Origin: Bufo bufo
Lineage: Eukaryota; Chordata; Amphibia; Anura; Bufonidae
Assembly: GCF_905171765.1 (NCBI RefSeq)
Contig: NC_053392.1
Coordinates: forward strand, 408,834,366-408,898,365
DNA length: 64,000 nucleotides
Direction of reading: 5' to 3'
Within the stretch, counting starts at the first letter, position 1. Each line of letters starts with the position of its first letter. Both the position numbers and the translations under genes were made by a program. The notes below the pieces were generated by a model. It had not been told where the DNA came from, searched no databases, and saw only the letters and a list, made by a program, of their open reading frames with translations. Positions 1 through 10,839 of the stretch are shown piece after piece.

Positions 1-519
1 TACAAGAACAATAAATGTTGTCCCTTGACTCTGTCTCAGCCTATGACAATCAAAAATATAAATGGTATTAATATGATATTATATCCCACTCAGCAATCAG
101 ACTATGGAAATATAATTTCCCAGAGTTTTTCCTCTACTCAGACAATGTCTAATCTCCCATTAGCAATATGCATCTTTGCTAAGAGGACAACGAGCATTAG
201 GGAGGTGTTTAACACTATACGTTCCCACAGTATGGGAACTCTTTACTATATGCTGAGAGGAATATCTTATTAATATCTCAAGCAAAAAGTATAACATACG
301 TTACCAAGTCGAGGATGGGCAGAGTTTCGGATGGGACCAGTTCTCAGGAGTTCTCTAGTGGTCAAAATATAATTCAAGTTTCTTTTGATATCCTTTCTTA
401 TGATCTGATCTGATGGTTTGATCTGATGGTTTTGATCTCCCTCTATGTTTCTCTCCAGCAATACTTATCCTCCCTGATATCTTACGTTACCTCCTCCTGG
501 ATTATGATCTCCCAATCAA
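1..519. other. Flanking DNA, no gene recognised
   Basis: AT-rich sequence without a recognisable coding region or repeat terminus. The short open frames here have no familiar motif and a composition like the surrounding non-coding DNA. Its last 8 bases (CCAATCAA, 512-519) are the left target duplication of the hAT element that follows. The same flank resumes at 10408 beyond that element. Confidence 0.6.
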
Positions 520-779
520 TAGAGATGTCGCGAACATAAAATTTTCCGTTCGCGGGTGGCGAACGTGAATTTCCGCAAATGTTCACAAACGGGCTAACTG
601 GGCGAACCGCCATAGACTTCAATAGACAGGCGAATTTTAAAATCAACAGGGACTCTTTCTAGCCACAATAGTGATGGAAAAGTTGTTTCAAGGAGACTAA
701 CACCTGGACTGTGGCATGCCGGAGGGGGATCCATGGCAAAACTCCCATGGAAAATTACGTAGTTGACGCAGAGTGTGGT

Positions 780-1260
780 AAGTTAAATTCACAATGCGAT
801 TAATCTAACCTGTATTAATCGCATTGCGATTATAACTTAGATATGAGTTCCTAATGATTGTATTGCTAGGATATAATGAAGATTGAGAATATAGTGCTAT
901 ATTCGTCAATTCTAGCAATAGCAATACAACCATTAGGAACTCAGATCTAAGTTGTAATCGCAATGCTATTAAAACAGGTTATGTTAATCGCATTGCGATT
1001 ACAACTTAGATCTGAGTTCCTAATGGTTGTATTGCTAGGATATAATGAAGATTGAGAATATAGTGCTATATTCGTCAATTCTAGCAATACAACCATTAGG
1101 AACTCAGATCTAAGTTGTAATCGCAATGCGATTAATACAGGTTATATTAATCGCATTGTGATTACAACTTAGATCTGAGTTCCTAATGATTGTATTGCTA
1201 GAATATAACGAAGATTCAGAATATAGTGCTATATTCGTCAATTCTAGCAATACAACATAA
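780..1260. repeat. Palindromic repeat array near the 3' end of hAT copy 1
   Basis: About three units of roughly 165 bp. Each unit is itself an inverted repeat: ATCGCATTGCGATTACAACT ... AGTTGTAATCGCAATGCGAT, with the arms GAGTTCCTAATGGTTGTATT and its complement inside. The centre reads ATATAGTGCTATAT. The same palindrome occurs near the other end of the same element (9895-10160) but I do not find it in hAT copies 2 or 3, so it was probably acquired by this copy or its close lineage. Confidence 0.85.
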
Positions 1261-1343
1261 AGTAACACAGTACTGTGTGTTAAGTAGTACTATTCCTATC
1301 AGTTTAATCCCTGTTACGTTCACTAGTATTATTATTATTATAA

Positions 1344-1940
1344 GGTGTGTTAAGTAGTACTATTCTTATCAGTTTAATCCCTGTTACGTCCCCTATCATG
1401 GAACGTGTATGTGGAATCGATTTTAGGAACCGGGAGATGGAAAAAGATGCTTGGTCGGTCCTCCTACTTCAAATTTGGGGCACTGCGCGTGCAATCTAAT
1501 GTGCCACCAGATATGAATGGTGTGTTAAGTAGTACTATTCTTATCAGTTTAATCCCTGTTACGTCCCCTATCAGGGGACGTGTATGTGGAATCGATTTTA
1601 GGAACCGGGAGATGGAAAAAGATGCTTGGTCGGTCCTCCTACTTCAAATTTGGGGGACTGCGCGTGCGCTGTGTAATCCCAATATGTGTGGTGTGTTAAG
1701 TAGTACTATTTTTATCAGTTTAATCCCTGTTACGTCCCCTATCACGGGACGTGTATGTGGAATCGATTTTAGGAACCGGGAGAAAAAGATGCTTGGTCGG
1801 TCCTCCTACTTCAAATTTGGGGCACTGCGCGTGCAATCTAATGTGCCACCAGATATGAGTGGTGTGTTAAGTAGCACTATTCTTATCAGTTTAATCCCTG
1901 TTACGTCCCCTATCAGGGGACGTGTATGGAATAGATTTTA
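1344..1940. repeat. Tandem repeat of about 172 bp in hAT 3' non-coding region
   Basis: Three full units and a partial one begin at about 1344, 1519, 1690 and 1861. Each contains GGTGTGTTAAGTAGTACTAT, then TTTAATCCCTGTTACGTCCC, then CCTCCTACTTCAAATTTGGG. Related units occur at the equivalent place in copy 2 (about 20760-21012) and, in a diverged form, in copy 3 (34262-35060). The array is open in one frame across several units, which gives a false 178-codon frame; it has no protein-like features. Confidence 0.88.
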
Positions 1941-4900
1941 GACAACCGCAAAGAGTTGTCAATAGTTGACACACTCATGACATGATTTTTATACCTCTAT
2001 GCGTCAATCTTGGTGTAGTTATGACTGTGCTCGTGCGCACGTTTGGGAGATTGCAGGCGATGGGGTTTTTCAAAGCCTATAGTCGTGCTGAGGTAGTTCA
2101 GTGACAGTTACGTGACCCAAAAAACAATGATTCTGCAGTGTGGGCCCATTGTTGGCCTAGTAGGCTTTAATGATCACCTTAGATGATCACAAAGAAAATT
2201 AATGTTTTTTCTATGCAAAATTATTCAGCCGATCGCTTTTGGTCTGTTCACAATGAAGCAACGACCTTACGATCTGGGGTGTGCCAACATTGCCATTGCT
2301 AACACACTCATAGAGGTGGTCGCTTCATTGTGATACGCAAGCCCCTTCACCACAACAAGGTAACGATCACGAAGGGGAATTGACACATGTATGTGCCTTT
2401 TTTTTGTTTGGTTTTTGAAGCCACAGTGCAGCACCAAAGGCCAGAAAAATTAGGCATGTACATATGCCTGAAAAATTAGGTATTGTTGCAGCCGCTGCTG
2501 TAGCAGCGGCCAGAAAAATTGATGTTTGTTTCCCAGGCAGAAAGTGCCCTAAAACATTGCGGCGTAAACTCTAGTTGGTGGCGGATAAGTCACGCAAGTC
2601 ATCCGGCATTCAGAGATAAAATACAGCAGCGTGTGGACCATTTTTAGCCCAAGGCAGCTCATCTCAACACGCCTTTTTTAGTCAAATGTATCGCCCACTG
2701 TCAGTCCCTTCGGGATCCATCCCTCATTCATCTTAATAAAGGTGAGGTAATCTAGACTTTTTTGACCTAGGCGACTTCTCTTCTCAGTGACAATACCTCC
2801 TGCTGCACTGAAGGTCCTTTCTGACAGGACACTTGAAGCGGGGCAGGCCAGAAGTTCTATCGCAAATTGGGATAGCTCAGGCCACAGGTCAAGCCTGCAC
2901 ACCCAGTAGTCAAGGGGTTCATCGCTCCTCAGAGTGTCGATATCTGCAGTTAAGGCGAGGTAGTCGTTCTCTGAGGGTGGACCCCGAAGGGCTGTGGCGA
3001 TGCGTAGGACTTAAAAAGCTCTGCATGTCCTCCATCAACAACACATCTGTAAAGCGTCCTGTCCTTGCCGCGTGGTCGTGGGAGGAGGAGGATTACTTTG
3101 ACCTCTTCCCCTGTTAGATTCCCATTGTGCTGTGACATCACCCTTATACGCTGTGTAAAGCATACTTTTTAATTTATTTTGGAACTGCTGCATCCTTTCC
3201 GACTTGCGGTAATTCGGTAACATTTCAGGCACTTTCTTCTTATACTGGGGGTCTAGTAGCGTGGACACCCAGTACAGGTCGTTCTCCTTCAGCCTTTTTA
3301 TACGAGGGTCCCTCAACAGGCACGACAGCATGAAAGACCCCATTTGCACAAGGTTGGATGCCGAGCTACTCATATCCCGTTCCTCGTCCTCAGTGATCTC
3401 ACTGAAGGTATGTTCTTCCCCCCAGCCACGTACAACAACATGGTTACCAGATAGGTGACAGAGAGCACCCTGGGATGCCTGTTGTGGTTGGTCTTCCTCC
3501 TCCTCCTCAAAGCCACATTCCTCCTCTGACTCCTCTTCCTCACAATCCTCTTCCAGCGTTGCCGCAGATCCAGCAAGCGATGCTGGAAAAGGTTGTTTCT
3601 GGTGGTGATGGTGACCACAACTCTTCCTCTTCACGCTCATCTATGGCCTGATCCAGCACTCTTCGCAGGGCACGCTCCAGGAAGAAAACAAATGGTATGA
3701 TGTCGCTGATGGTGCCTTCGGTGCGACTGACTAGGTTTGTCACCTCCTCAAAAGGAGGCATAAGTCTACAGGCATTGCGCATGAGCGTCCAGTAACGTGG
3801 CAAAAAAATTCACAGCCCCACAGAGGCTGTCCTAGCACCCCGGTCATACAAATACTCGTTGACGGCTTTTTCTTGTTGGAGCAGGCGGTCGAACATTAGG
3901 AGTGTTGTAATTCCAACGTGTCGGGCTGTCGCAAATCAAGCGCCTCACTGGCATGTTGTTTCGCCGCTGAATATTGGAAAAGTGCACCATGGCCGTGTAG
4001 GAACGCCTGAAATGGCCACACACCTTCCTGGCCTGCTTCAGGACGTCCTGTAAGCCTGGGTACTTATGCACAAAGCATTGTACGATCAGATTACACACAT
4101 GTGCCATGCACGGCACATGTGTCAACTTGCCCAAATTCAATGCCGCCAACAAATTGCTTCCGTTGTCACACACCACTTTGCCGATCTCAAGTTGGTGCGG
4201 AGTCAGCCACTGATCCACCTGTGCGTTCAGGGCGGACAGGAGTGCTGGTCCGGTTTGACTCTCTGCTTTCAGGCAAGTCAACCCCAAGACAGCGTGACAC
4301 TGCCGTATCCGGGATGTGGAATAGCCCTTGGGGAGCTGGGGAGTGCCGTTGATGTGGAGCAAGACGCAGCAGCAGAAGAGGACTCTTGTATGGTAAAAGC
4401 TGGTGGGCTAAGAGTTCAGACAAACCAGCTGTCAGACGCCGGGCAAGGGGGTGACTTTATGACATTGGCTTCTTACGCTCAAACATGTCCTTGACAGACA
4501 CCTGACTGTGGGCAGATGAGCAGGAACTGCTCAAGGCTAGAGACGGAGTGGTGGATGGTTGAGAGGGGGCAAGGAGGACAGCAGTGGTTGATGTGGCTGA
4601 AGATTCTGGACCAGGAGGAGGATGGCGGCTTTGAGTTTGTGTGCTGCTTGTACTCATGTGTTGATCCCATAGGCGTTTGTGATGTGCGATCATGTGCCTT
4701 CGCAAAGCAGTTGTACCTAGGTGGGTGTTGGACTTCCCACGACTCCGTTTCTTTTGGCACAGGTTGCAAATGGCATCGCTGTTGTCAGAGGAAGACACAC
4801 AAAAAAAATGACACACTGCTGAGCTCTGCATTGACGGCATTCTGGTGGTGGCAACAGTATGCGTTGATTAGCGTGCTGTCTGGCTGACCCCGGGTGCCGA

Positions 4901-5409
4901 TGTATGCTGTCTTGACTGTGCCACTAGCTCCTTGCGATGACCTCCCCCTGCTTCCAACTCGTCTCCTTCTCCTCTCTGTCTCCCCATCTGAACTTTCCCC
5001 CTGTTCTTCTTCTCTTCGAGCGGGCACCCACGTGACATCCACGGACACATCGTCATCATCAACCGCTTCACTTGTATCTGACAACTCAGCAAAGGAAGCA
5101 TCAGCGGGTACAACATCATCATCACACCGTACGTCCATGTGTGTAATGCTGCCTGACTGAGACATATCCCTGTTATCTACATCCTCTGGCAATAATGGTT
5201 GCGCATCACTCATTTCTTCCAACTGATGTGTAAATAACTCCTCTGACAGATCAAGTGAAGTGGCTGTGGTGCTAGTGTTGGTGGTGGCGGCAGGCGGGCG
5301 AGTGGTAACTTGAGAGGTGCCCGAAGCTGAGATGGAGGAGGATGGTGCGTCAAGGTTCCGAGCGGAAGCTGTAGAAGATTGGGTGTCCTGTGTTAGCCAG
5401 TCAACTATG

Positions 5410-6742
5410 CAGGGCCGGTTCTAGGTGAAATGGGGCCCTGGGGCGAAAAACAATAAGGCCCCCCCCACATGACACTTAACATCCCCCCCATAGCACATTT
5501 CTCACACTCCAATGGCCCCCCCGCCCCCCCAATGGCACATTTCTCCAGCAGTGCCAGCACATGCACATCTCTCATCATGAGTCATTCGCCCCCCCCCCCA
5601 AATGCACATTTCTCCAGTCCAAGCAGAACCAGGGTGGGCTAGTACATCTCTGCTCAGTGCTCCCAAGTCCCACTGCCACTGCCACTGGGACGGGTGAGAT
5701 GGTGGGAATGGGATCCAGTTGTTATAATTAAAGGGCTTCTGTCACCCCACTAAACAGTTTTTTTTTTTTTTGGTTACTTCTAATCCCTATACTGCGATTT
5801 ATGCATACATACTGTAATTAATCATTTTGGTTCAGCAGATTCTGTTAAAAACGTACTTTTAAAATATGCAAATTACCTGTCTACCAGCAAGTAGGGCGGC
5901 TACTTGCTGGTAGCAGCCGCATCCTCCTATCCTAAAGACGCCCCCTTCACATGTTGATTGACAGGGCCAGCGGACGGGATCTTTCTCTGCTGGCCCTGTT
6001 TGCAATCAAAATCTGGCGCCTGCACCGTACCTGTCTTCAGTCGGCGCAGGCGCACTGAGAGGAGGACGCTCGCTCGGCCGCTCCTTCCTCAATGCGCCTG
6101 CGCCGGGTGTAGATGTGACGTCATCGGCGCAGGCGCATTGAGGATGGAGCGGCCGAGCTGGTATATTTTAAAAGTAAGTTTTTAACAGAATCTGCTGAAC
6201 CAAAATGATTAATTACAGTATGTATGCATAAATCGCAGTATAGGGATTATAAGTAACAAAAAATATATAAAACAGTTTAGTGGGGTGACAGAAGCCCTTT
6301 AACCTAAGTTCCTACCAGTAACTGTTCTGTACTTGGAACTTGGCTGTCTGTGTGTGTGGGCGGGCCTTTCCTGGCAGAGTCTGTGGGCTGTGGCTGGCTG
6401 CCGCTGCCGCTCGCTCCTTCTTCTCTGCTCTGGGGGCGGAGTTGTGGCAACATCAGACGCGAAGACGTGCCTGTGCAGCAGCGGCGGCACACTCACAGCC
6501 ACTGCTCTTTAAAAGTGGCTGGCAGGCAGAGCGGTGCTCAGAGCGGCTGCGGGACCCCTCCTTTCCATTAGTCCGGACCGCCCGCTGCCTGGGACTTCAT
6601 GCGCTTAGCGGAGTTAGCAACAGCCCGCCGTCACACAAAATTATAGAATAATAGTTAGTTGCGGGCCGGCGCTGGGGGCCCCTAAGGACTCGGGGGCCCG
6701 GGGGCAATTGCCCCCCTTGCCTCTATGGAAGCGCCGGCCCTG
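5410..6742. mobile_element. Non-autonomous hAT element nested in copy 1 transposase
   Basis: The left end is CAGGGCCGGTTCTAG, and the right end is CCGGCGC...CGCCGGCCCTG in inverted form. The perfect 8-bp duplication CAACTATG sits at 5402-5409 and 6743-6750. Low-complexity C/G-rich tracts (runs of C near 5460-5600) and no transposase. It contains a further TTAA-type MITE (5728-6302). It splits the N-terminal coding part of hAT copy 1. Confidence 0.92.
5728..6302. mobile_element. TTAA-flanked (piggyBac-type) MITE with long inverted repeats
   Basis: TTAA at 5728-5731 and 6299-6302 flanks the inverted ends AGGGCTTCTGTCACCCCACT. Subterminal inverted repeats continue for about 130 bp on each side (for example CAGCAGATTCTGTTAAAAAC on the left and its complement on the right). 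No coding capacity. The related ends AGGGAACCTGTCACC occur in the MITE at 21013-21483. Confidence 0.9.
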
Positions 6743-6899
6743 CAACTATGTCCTCAGAACTTTTTGAGTTCAGGGTACGTGGCCTCTGAACACTGGGCAT
6801 TATTCTAGGGCCAAAGGGAATCACAGCACCATGACCACGACAGCCCCTGCGGGGTGGCCTGCCTCTGCCTGTCATTTATTTTTGATTCGTTAAGTTGTA

Positions 6900-7241
6900 C
6901 TATGCGTGCAAGCTACTGTGACACCAGATATGAGTTGCGCTGGTGACACTATGCACTTGCAGCTGGGCCTTAAGCACACAAACACGTGCAGGCAACTGAC
7001 TGCTATTTATTCACAGTCAAAATTGTTGTTTTTATTTAAATGGAATCGAATGTGACACCAAATATGAATGGTGCTGAAGTGACACTATGCGCTTACAGCT
7101 GGGCCTTAAACACACAAACACGTGTGTGCAACTGACTGCTATTTATTCACAGTCAAAATTGTTGTTTTTATTTAAATGGAATCGAATGTGACACCAGATA
7201 TGAGTTGCGCTGAAGTGACACTATGGACTTGCAGCTGGGCC
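6900..7241 (-). repeat. Tandem repeat in the 5' non-coding region of hAT copy 1
   Basis: Units of about 130-140 bp contain GACACCAGATATGAGTTGCG and CTGACTGCTATTTATTCACA. They start near 6920, 7049 and 7188 and continue after the inserted TTAA element (about 9294-9420). Copy 3 has a diverged, equivalent array at about 29200-29690. Confidence 0.8.
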
Positions 7242-9293
7242 TTAACCACCTGCCATCTGGGCCATTTGCCCCCTTCCTGACCAGGCCAAATTTTGCAAAA
7301 CTGACATATCTCACTTTATGTGGTAATAACTTTGGAACGCCTTTATTTATCCAAGTTATTCAGAGATTGTTTTCTCGTGACACATTGTACTTCATGATAG
7401 TCATAAATTTGAGTCAAAATATTTCATCTTTATTTATGAAAAAATCCCAAATTTACCCAAAAATTTGAAAAATTCGCAATTTTCTAAATTTCAATTTCTC
7501 TGCTTTTAAAACAGAAAGTGATACCTCATAAAATATTTATTATTTAACATTCCCCATATGTCTACTTTATGTTGGCATCATTTTGGAAATGTCATTTTAT
7601 TTTTTTAGGACGTTAGAAGGCTTAGAAGTTTAGAAGCAATTCTTCAAATTTGTAAGAAAATTGCCAAAACCCACTTTTTAAGGACCAGTTCAGGTCAGAA
7701 GTAACTTTGTGGGGCCTACATAGTGGATACCCCCATAAATGACCCCATTGTAGAAACTACACCCCTCAAGGTATTCAAAACCGATTTTACAAACTTTGTT
7801 AACCCTTTAGGCGTTCCACAAGAATTAAAGGAAAATGGAGATCAAATTTTAAAATTTCACTTTTTTGGCAGATTTTCCATTTTAATCAATTTTTTTTCTT
7901 TAACACATCGATGGTTAACAACCAAACAAAACTCAATATTTATTACCCAGATTCTGAGGTTTACAGAAACACCCCACATGTGGTCATAAACTGCTGTACG
8001 GGCACACGGCAGGGGGCAGAAGAAAAGGAACTCCACATGGTTTTTAGGTGCCATGTCCCATTTGAAGCCCCCTGATGCACCCTTACAGTAGAAACTCCCA
8101 AGAAATGACCCCATTTTGGAAACTAGGGAATAAGGTGCCAGTTTTATTAGTACTATTTTTGGGTACATATGATTTTTTGATCATTCATTATGACACTTTA
8201 TGGGGCAAGGTGACCAAAAAATTGGTTGTTTTAGCACAGTTTCTATTTATTTATGTTTACAGCGTTCACCTGAGGGGTTCAGTCAAGTGACATTTTTATA
8301 GAGCAGATTGTTACGGACGTGGCGATACCTAATATGTATACTTTTTCTCATTTATTAAAGTTTTACACAATAATAGCATTTTTGAAACAAAAAAATTATG
8401 TTTTAATGTGTCCATGTTCTGAGAGCTATAGTTTTTTTATTTTTTGAGAGATTTTCTTATGTAGGGGCTCATTTTTTGCGGGATGAGGTGACGGTTTTAT
8501 TGGTACCATTTTGTGGGACATACGCGTTTTTGATCACTTAGTGTTGCACCTTTTGTGATGCAAGGTGACAAAAATTGCTTGTTTTGACACAGTTTTTTTT
8601 TTTTTTTTTTTACGGTGTTCATCCGAGGGGTTAGGTCATGTGATATTTTTATAGAGCTGTTTTTTACGGACGCGGCAATGCCAAATATGTCTATTTTATT
8701 TTATTTTTTCTATTTTTAACATTTTTTTTTTCATTCCTTACTTGGGGACTTTTTTTTTTTACATGTGAAACTTTTTTTTTATTTTATTTTCAACCTTTTA
8801 TTTTTAGTTTTTTTATTTTACACTTTTCGTCCCCCATAAGGTCATACAAGACCTCTGGGGGACATTTACTTCACTTTTTTTTTCACTGTTGATTTCTCCT
8901 GTAACTGGGGCTGACATAGTAGCCCCAGTTATAGGACAAATACACCCCTAGAGAGGCTGTACAGCAGCAATCCAGCGCTGTACAGCCTCAGAGCAGGGCT
9001 GATCGAGGTCTCTGAGAGACCTCACACAGCTCCTGCACGCTCCGGTCACGGCGGTCACATGACCGCCGGGCCGGAACAGGAAGCGCATAGCGCTGTCTGC
9101 AGCGATCCAGAAGGCAGGGACACCTGGGAACTGTCCCTGCCTTCTCTAAGGGTTGCCCTGCTGTCACTGACAGCGGGCAACCCGATCAGCAGCTGCACGA
9201 TTAGCGTGCAGCTGCTATTTCTGAAAGGACGTTTTAAAATAGAGGTCCACCCATAGGACGTTTATATCCTATGGGCGGACGTAAAGCGGTTAA
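7242..9293. mobile_element. 2-kb TTAA-flanked (piggyBac-type) non-autonomous element
   Basis: TTAA at 7242-7245 and 9290-9293, with ends TTAACCACCTGCC and, inverted, TTAACCGCTTTACGTCC. Removing the element restores the repeat unit GGGCCTTAAACACACAAACA seen intact at about 7095, which proves the insertion site. The interior is T-rich with many homopolymer runs. The short open frames inside show no transposase motif. Confidence 0.88.
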
Positions 9294-9894
9294 ACACACA
9301 AACACGTGTGTGCAACTGACTGCTATTTATTCACAGTCAAAATTGTTGTTTTTCTTTAAATGGAATCGAATGTGACACCAGATATGAGTTGCGCTGGTGA
9401 CACTGTGCACTTGCAGGGCATGAAACACACGTGCGTGCCGGCAACTAACTGCTATTATATTACAGTCCAAAAAGTTTTTTTTTTTTTTTTTTAATGCAAG
9501 CTACTGTGACACCAGTTATGAGTGGTGGCACTGGGCAAGTGGGCACAGTATACGCTGTGAGCCTGACACACACGCTGGCAGGCAGGCAACTGTAATTAGA
9601 TTACACAGGGGGGAAAAAAGCAGACTGATGTTCTAGCCCTAAAAAGGGCTTTTTGGGGTGCTGTCCTTACAGCAGAGATCAGATGAGTCTTTCAGGACTG
9701 TAGTGGACACTAAATACACTAGCCTAGCTATCGATTTCCCTATTAAATCAGCAGCAGCTACACTGTCCCTCCTCTCACTAAGAATGCAGCTTCCGAATGA
9801 ATCTAAAATGGATGCTGTCCAGGAGGTGGGAGGGTCTGGGAGGGAGGGTCTGCTGCTGATTGGCTGGAATGTGTCTGCTGACTGTGAGGTACAG

Positions 9895-10160
9895 GGTCAT
9901 TAGGAACCCAGCTCTAAGTTGAAATCGCAATGTGATTAATATAACCTGTATTAATCGCATTGCGATTACTACTTAGATCTGAGTTCCTAATGGTTGTATT
10001 GCTACAATTGATGAATATAACGAATATAGCACTATATTCTCAATCTTCGTTATATTCTAGCAATACAACAACCATTAGGAATCCAGCTCTAAGTTGAATT
10101 CGCAATGCGATTAATATAACCTGTATTAATCGCATTGCGATTACAACTTAGTCAAATTTG
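9895..10160. repeat. Palindromic repeat near the 5' end of hAT copy 1, flanked by a duplication
   Basis: Same palindromic family as 780-1260 (ATCGCATTGCGATTAC, GAGTTCCTAATGGTTGTATT). It lies between two direct copies, each roughly 110 bp, of the element's own 5' sequence. These run from GCAGCTTCCGAATGAATCTA to GTGAGGTACAGGGTCA at about 9785-9898, and again at about 10168-10280. The duplication is absent from copies 2 and 3. Confidence 0.82.
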
Positions 10161-10415
10161 TGACACTGCAGCTTCCGAATCAATCTAAAATGGATGCTGT
10201 CCAGGAGGTGGGAGGGTCTGGGAGGGAGGGTATGATGCTGATTCGCTGGAATGTGTCTGCTGACTGTGAGGTACAGGGTCAAAGTTTACACAATGATGAC
10301 GAATAGGGGGCGGACCGAACATTGCATATGTTCGCCCGCCGCGGCGAACGCGAACAAGCGATGTTCGTCGGGAACTATTCGCCAGCGAATAGTTCGGGAC
10401 ATCTCTACCAATCAA

Positions 10416-10839
10416 CTGAGGAGGGTGTAACATATGTTAATACTACTATGATGTAATCTTAACCCTTGATATGCTGGAGAAAACAAGTTATAAAATAATA
10501 TAATATCGTCCATCTACCTCTAGATGCAACTGTTGTACCATGTAATAATTTCGACATTAATTCTAAATACCTAATAATATGTTCATATGACCTTCTTGAC
10601 CTATTCAGTATACATCAGTATTAAGGGTTTCTTCCTGACATTTTAATTACCCCATATCTAGTCATGTTGGAGTCACCATCTCCTACTGTCTTCTTAGGGA
10701 CAATGGACAATGGTTCCTTTTACTTGACATCCGGGTTCATTAACTTGCCCACATGGCTGGCTAATAATATTCAGCTCTCCTCATGAAACCCATTTAGTAG
10801 GAAGACAACTTCAATACTTTCTAAACCTTAAAAAGTCTA
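10416..10839. other. Flanking DNA, nothing recognised
   Basis: Continuation of the flank at 1-519 beyond hAT copy 1. AT-rich, no coding frame of note and no repeat ends seen before the Tc1 element. Confidence 0.6.

Larger units (their letters stand above)
2678..6875 (-). pseudogene. hAT transposase (BED finger), copy 1, decayed
   Basis: Read on the minus strand, a start at 6875 gives MTGRGRPP, as in copy 3. The frame is interrupted at once by the MITE at 5410-6742 and resumes below 5402. The acidic N-terminal region, the BED zinc finger (CNLCQKK with HMIAHH, near 4700-4790), the RNase-H-like core piece with KVVCDNGSN (near 4180), and the C-terminal hATC dimerisation block (SSVLSERTFSAAGG, near 2830) are all recognisable but lie in different frames. 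Compared with copy 3, the stretch between the LLPY motif (about 4400) and the Ser-rich linker is deleted, removing the first catalytic Asp region (TDTWS). The protein would have cut and pasted the element in the nucleus; this copy cannot encode it. Confidence 0.88.
520..10407 (-). mobile_element. hAT DNA transposon copy 1, expanded by nested insertions
   Basis: The left end TAGAGATGTCGCGAAC and the inverted right end (TAGAGATGTCCCGAAC on the minus strand) bound a 9.9-kb element. The 8-bp duplication CCAATCAA is perfect on both sides (512-519 and 10408-10415), the size expected for hAT. Copies 2 (16464-22166) and 3 (28528-35643) share the same ends and layout: 5' terminal GC-rich hairpin, tandem repeats, BED-finger transposase, tandem repeats, 3' end. 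Here the transposase lies on the minus strand and is broken. About 4 kb of the length comes from nested elements at 5410-6742 and 7242-9293 and from palindromic repeats near both ends. Confidence 0.93.

Noticed and set aside
780..1260. CRISPR-like array of regular repeats
   Set aside because: Units are adjacent palindromes without unique spacers, and the sequence is clearly vertebrate transposon DNA.
1405..1941. 178-codon open frame
   Set aside because: It simply reads through the roughly 172-bp tandem repeat; the peptide repeats with the DNA and has no domain features.
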